DNA of 64,000 nucleotides, taken from the NCBI RefSeq assembly GCF_031599675.1, contig NZ_CP134223.1, positions 5,208,001 to 5,272,000 of the forward strand, written 5' to 3'. Position 1 is the stretch's first letter. Every line of letters starts with the position of its first letter. The translations under genes were made by a program, and so were the position numbers. The notes beneath the pieces are model-generated. The model saw nothing but the letters and a program-made list of their open reading frames with translations. It did no database searches and was not told the origin of the DNA. This document shows, one piece after another, positions 62,241 through 64,000 of the stretch. Source of the stretch: Paenibacillus pedocola (lineage in GTDB: Bacteria; Bacillota; Bacilli; Paenibacillales; Paenibacillaceae).

Positions 62241-62765
62241 CTATGCCCCTTCTACAATCAGCACCTTCTCAAACACAGGAAAACTCACTGCCCGGTGAGG
62301 AAAAAACACTTCGCCCCTGCGTTCGTAGCCGAGACTCGGATATAAAGCCAGCGCCCGGGTATTCTTCGAGTAGGTATCCAGCCGGATGCTGCTGTAGCCT
62401 TCCCTGCGTGCATGCTCTTCGGAAAAAGCGATCAGCTTGCGTGCAATGCCCTTGCCCTGCACCTCGGGATGAACCGCCAGCCGGTGCATGATCAGATGCC
62501 GCCCCTGCTCCTGGGACCACTGAATGCTCTGATAGAGCTCACTCGGATGCTCGTCCAGCACAATAATGCCGGCAATGGCTTCATTATCTATGTAGGCGTA
62601 TAATGTCCCCCGTTCAATATCCTGTCCGATGACTTCCCGGTTAGGATAGCTGTCATCCCATTGGTCACTTCCGCCTGCCTGCATGGCTTGTACGCATTTG
62701 GCAATCAGCTCCATAATCTCCCCGGTTTCCTCTGCCAGTGCCTTGCGGATCTCGTTATTGCTCAT
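62241..62765 (-). CDS. GNAT-family N-acetyltransferase
   Basis: The 174-residue protein has the acetyl-CoA motif HRLAVHPEVQGKGIARKLIA (RxxGxG/A type) and the strand pair IRLDTYSKNTRALALYPSLG common to GNAT enzymes acting on small molecules or peptides. It is a single gene. The substrate is unknown. Confidence 0.9.
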   Translation of the reverse strand: MSNNEIRKALAEETGEIMELIAKCVQAMQAGGSDQWDDSYPNREVIGQDIERGTLYAYIDNEAIAGIIVLDEHPSELYQSIQWSQEQGRHLIMHRLAVHPEVQGKGIARKLIAFSEEHARREGYSSIRLDTYSKNTRALALYPSLGYERRGEVFFPHRAVSFPVFEKVLIVEGA

Positions 62766-63021
62766 GGTATCCCTGCTTTCCTGCCTAAAGTTTTGAACCC
62801 GTCAAAGATTCTTTAGAGAAGTCTATCATATCCGGAAGCAAATTCAATAGAGGGCCTGCTATCTTAGCACCGCAAGCCCCTGGTTTGTTTAGCAGGCACA
62901 AAGGAAGGCGGGAGGAATCAGCGGGGATAAGCGGCCTATAAAGGGAGCCAGGACACATCACCTGAAACGCCCCCCTATAGACCTGCTTCATAAGCCCCTC
63001 ACCAGTTGGCCCTCCTGCTAA

Positions 63022-63426
63022 TCAGCCCAGCTCCAGCTTATGCCCGTCCTCGAAGCCCTTGGCGAAACCGGCGTCGAATCCCACGTTGTATGCTTCGGTG
63101 TAGCCCTGCTGAAAGGCGTCTCCCGGCGGCGTTTCCGGAGGGACGCCTAGGTCCGGGGGGAGCGGAACTACCTGCGGTACCGGTGGAGCCTCGATGACCG
63201 GCACGACCTGTACCGGCGGCTGCACCACCACCTGCACTCTCCGGGCAAGCCGGCGGCGGAGTCTTCTTTTCTTGCGCAGCAAAAGCCCTCTCTTCGTAGT
63301 CTTGCCATAACGGAGCTTACGGGTTTTACGGCCGGCACCTCTGCGGATTTTGGCCTTCCTTGTCACCAGCAGGACGCGTCTGCGGGCTGCCCTGCCTGAA
63401 CGCTTGATCGCTTTCTTTCTCTTCAT
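63022..63426 (-). CDS. Lys/Arg-rich protein with C-terminal Gly-aromatic motif
   Basis: The 134-residue protein has about 65 residues dominated by Lys and Arg (KRSGRAARRRVLLVTRKAKI), a Pro/Val linker (about 66-100) and a C-terminal segment QQGYTEAYNVGFDAGFAKGF with Gly-aromatic residues every four positions. The same motif opens both CgeB-type glycosyltransferases at 48.6-50.8 kb. AGGAGG lies nine bases before the ATG at 63426. I do not recognise a family. A spore-surface or anionic-polymer-binding role is inferred only from the shared motif. It is the last gene of a three-gene operon. Confidence 0.7.
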   Translation of the reverse strand: MKRKKAIKRSGRAARRRVLLVTRKAKIRRGAGRKTRKLRYGKTTKRGLLLRKKRRLRRRLARRVQVVVQPPVQVVPVIEAPPVPQVVPLPPDLGVPPETPPGDAFQQGYTEAYNVGFDAGFAKGFEDGHKLELG

Positions 63427-63430
63427 CCTT

Positions 63431-63733
63431 CTACTCCTCCTGTACTCCATGTACTTTGGAGGTTCCGTTTGCGCATGCCGTGCTTAGCCATGGCGCAGCA
63501 GGAATTCCCCGTTTGGGCTGATGCAGCGAAATACCGGACATCATCCGGCACATGGCGCTTTGATATTGGCTTAGGATTCTGATATTGTCACTCAGCTTGC
63601 GGGCCGTCAGCTCCGATTGCCCCGTAATTTCGGCGATACTCTCCAGAATCGCAGCGAGTGCGGCCTGGCTGCGGGCGATGGAGCGGATCATCTCCAGCTT
63701 GACGGCGTGTTCGGAGAGAAGCCCGCCGCTCAT
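63431..63733 (-). CDS. Small helical protein of unknown function
   Basis: The 100-residue product is predicted mostly helical (MIRSIARSQAALAAILESIA, LTARKLSDNIRILSQYQSAM) with a flexible tail. Its ATG overlaps the stop of the upstream gene (ATGA) and it ends five bases before the next start, so it is certainly in an operon. No family is recognised. Confidence 0.65.
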   Translation of the reverse strand: MSGGLLSEHAVKLEMIRSIARSQAALAAILESIAEITGQSELTARKLSDNIRILSQYQSAMCRMMSGISLHQPKRGIPAAPWLSTACANGTSKVHGVQEE

Positions 63734-64000
63734 TTGCTGTCGTCCCCGAAATCGAAGCCGTCACCGGACATGCCGCCGAAGCCTTCGCCGCCTTCCTCTT
63801 CACCGCTGCCGAGTACCGCTTTTAAGTTGCTGTACAGCCCATTTTCCAGCTTGGTCAGCCCCTCTACCATTTCCACTATCACCTCATGGATGGAGAGGGA
63901 TTCCTTCAACTGCTCTTGATGGCTGTCGAACGATCTAGCATGGATATGATGCTGTGTCCACTGCTTTACCTTTTCCGCTTCCACCGCTTTGGCCTCGAGA
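63730..64000 (-). CDS. Small acidic-tailed protein, partial at the window edge
   Basis: The frame is open to the end of the window, so the start may lie beyond 64000; an internal GTG at 63984 is possible. The visible ~90 residues have a helical segment (LSIHEVIVEMVEGLTKLENG) and a Gly/Glu/Asp-rich tail (GEEEGGEGFGGMSGDGFDFG). The acidic tail contrasts with the very basic protein two genes downstream, so the two could interact. The function is unknown. Confidence 0.6.
   Translation of the reverse strand, partial: LEAKAVEAEKVKQWTQHHIHARSFDSHQEQLKESLSIHEVIVEMVEGLTKLENGLYSNLKAVLGSGEEEGGEGFGGMSGDGFDFGDDSK

Overview
The window looks like a Paenibacillus-type chromosome (low-to-moderate GC, endospore-forming Firmicute). 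The evidence is a YesM/YesN-controlled LplABC-type sugar importer, a GerA/GerB/GerC germinant-receptor operon, GerE, a Spo0E-like phosphatase, CgeB-type glycosyltransferases, a YhcN/YlaJ-type spore lipoprotein, SLH-domain surface proteins, and a purine-riboswitch variant of a kind known only from Paenibacillaceae. No rRNA, tRNA, CRISPR array, insertion sequence or prophage is visible.

Layout. (1) 1-10.5 kb: arabinofuranoside use, with the first codons of a GH43 enzyme, a cytoplasmic GH127 beta-L-arabinofuranosidase, and a leftward cassette encoding a binding lipoprotein, two permeases, a YesM-type sensor kinase and a YesN-type regulator. Two near-identical direct-repeat operators precede the two promoters of that cassette, and a terminator separates the lipoprotein gene from the permeases. 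(2) 10.7-17.5 kb: a surface YcdB/SLH protein, hisC, and a NitT/TauT-type ABC importer. (3) 17.7-23.3 kb: a spore germination operon and a secreted GH5-X2-CBM46 endoglucanase with a cre site. (4) 23.3-29.2 kb: a Cys-rich small protein behind a pseudoknot-capable leader, a divergent HxlR/NAD(P)H-oxidoreductase pair, a LacI regulator, gerE, a SagB-type nitroreductase between duplicated terminators, and a DUF2975/Xre pair. (5) 29.5-33.7 kb: a Fur-boxed iron uptake operon efeO-efeB-efeU. (6) 34.4-37.3 kb: an RpiR regulator with nagB and nagA. (7) 37.4-55.1 kb: a glycan region, probably partly a spore-surface glycan system. It holds a UDP-HexNAc triad (FnlA-like, RmlD-like, WecB-like), GT2, GT4 and CgeB glycosyltransferases, a methyltransferase, a Spo0E-like protein, a WsfD-like membrane transferase and an LtaS-type synthase. 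(8) 55.2-64 kb: an ECF sigma factor with a downstream membrane protein, a YtrA-type GntR/ABC operon, an amidohydrolase behind a guanine-class riboswitch (probably 8-oxoguanine deaminase), a GNAT acetyltransferase, and a leftward operon of three small unknown proteins that leaves the window.

Between the genes lie several dispersed repeat families. The most striking is a set of four intergenic elements, at about 14.6, 23.6, 34.0 and 51.1 kb, that all share a 51-bp periodicity although their sequences have diverged. Two other families occur at 57.2/62.0 kb and 13.1/48.3 kb. All calls are from reading the sequence; no database search was run.
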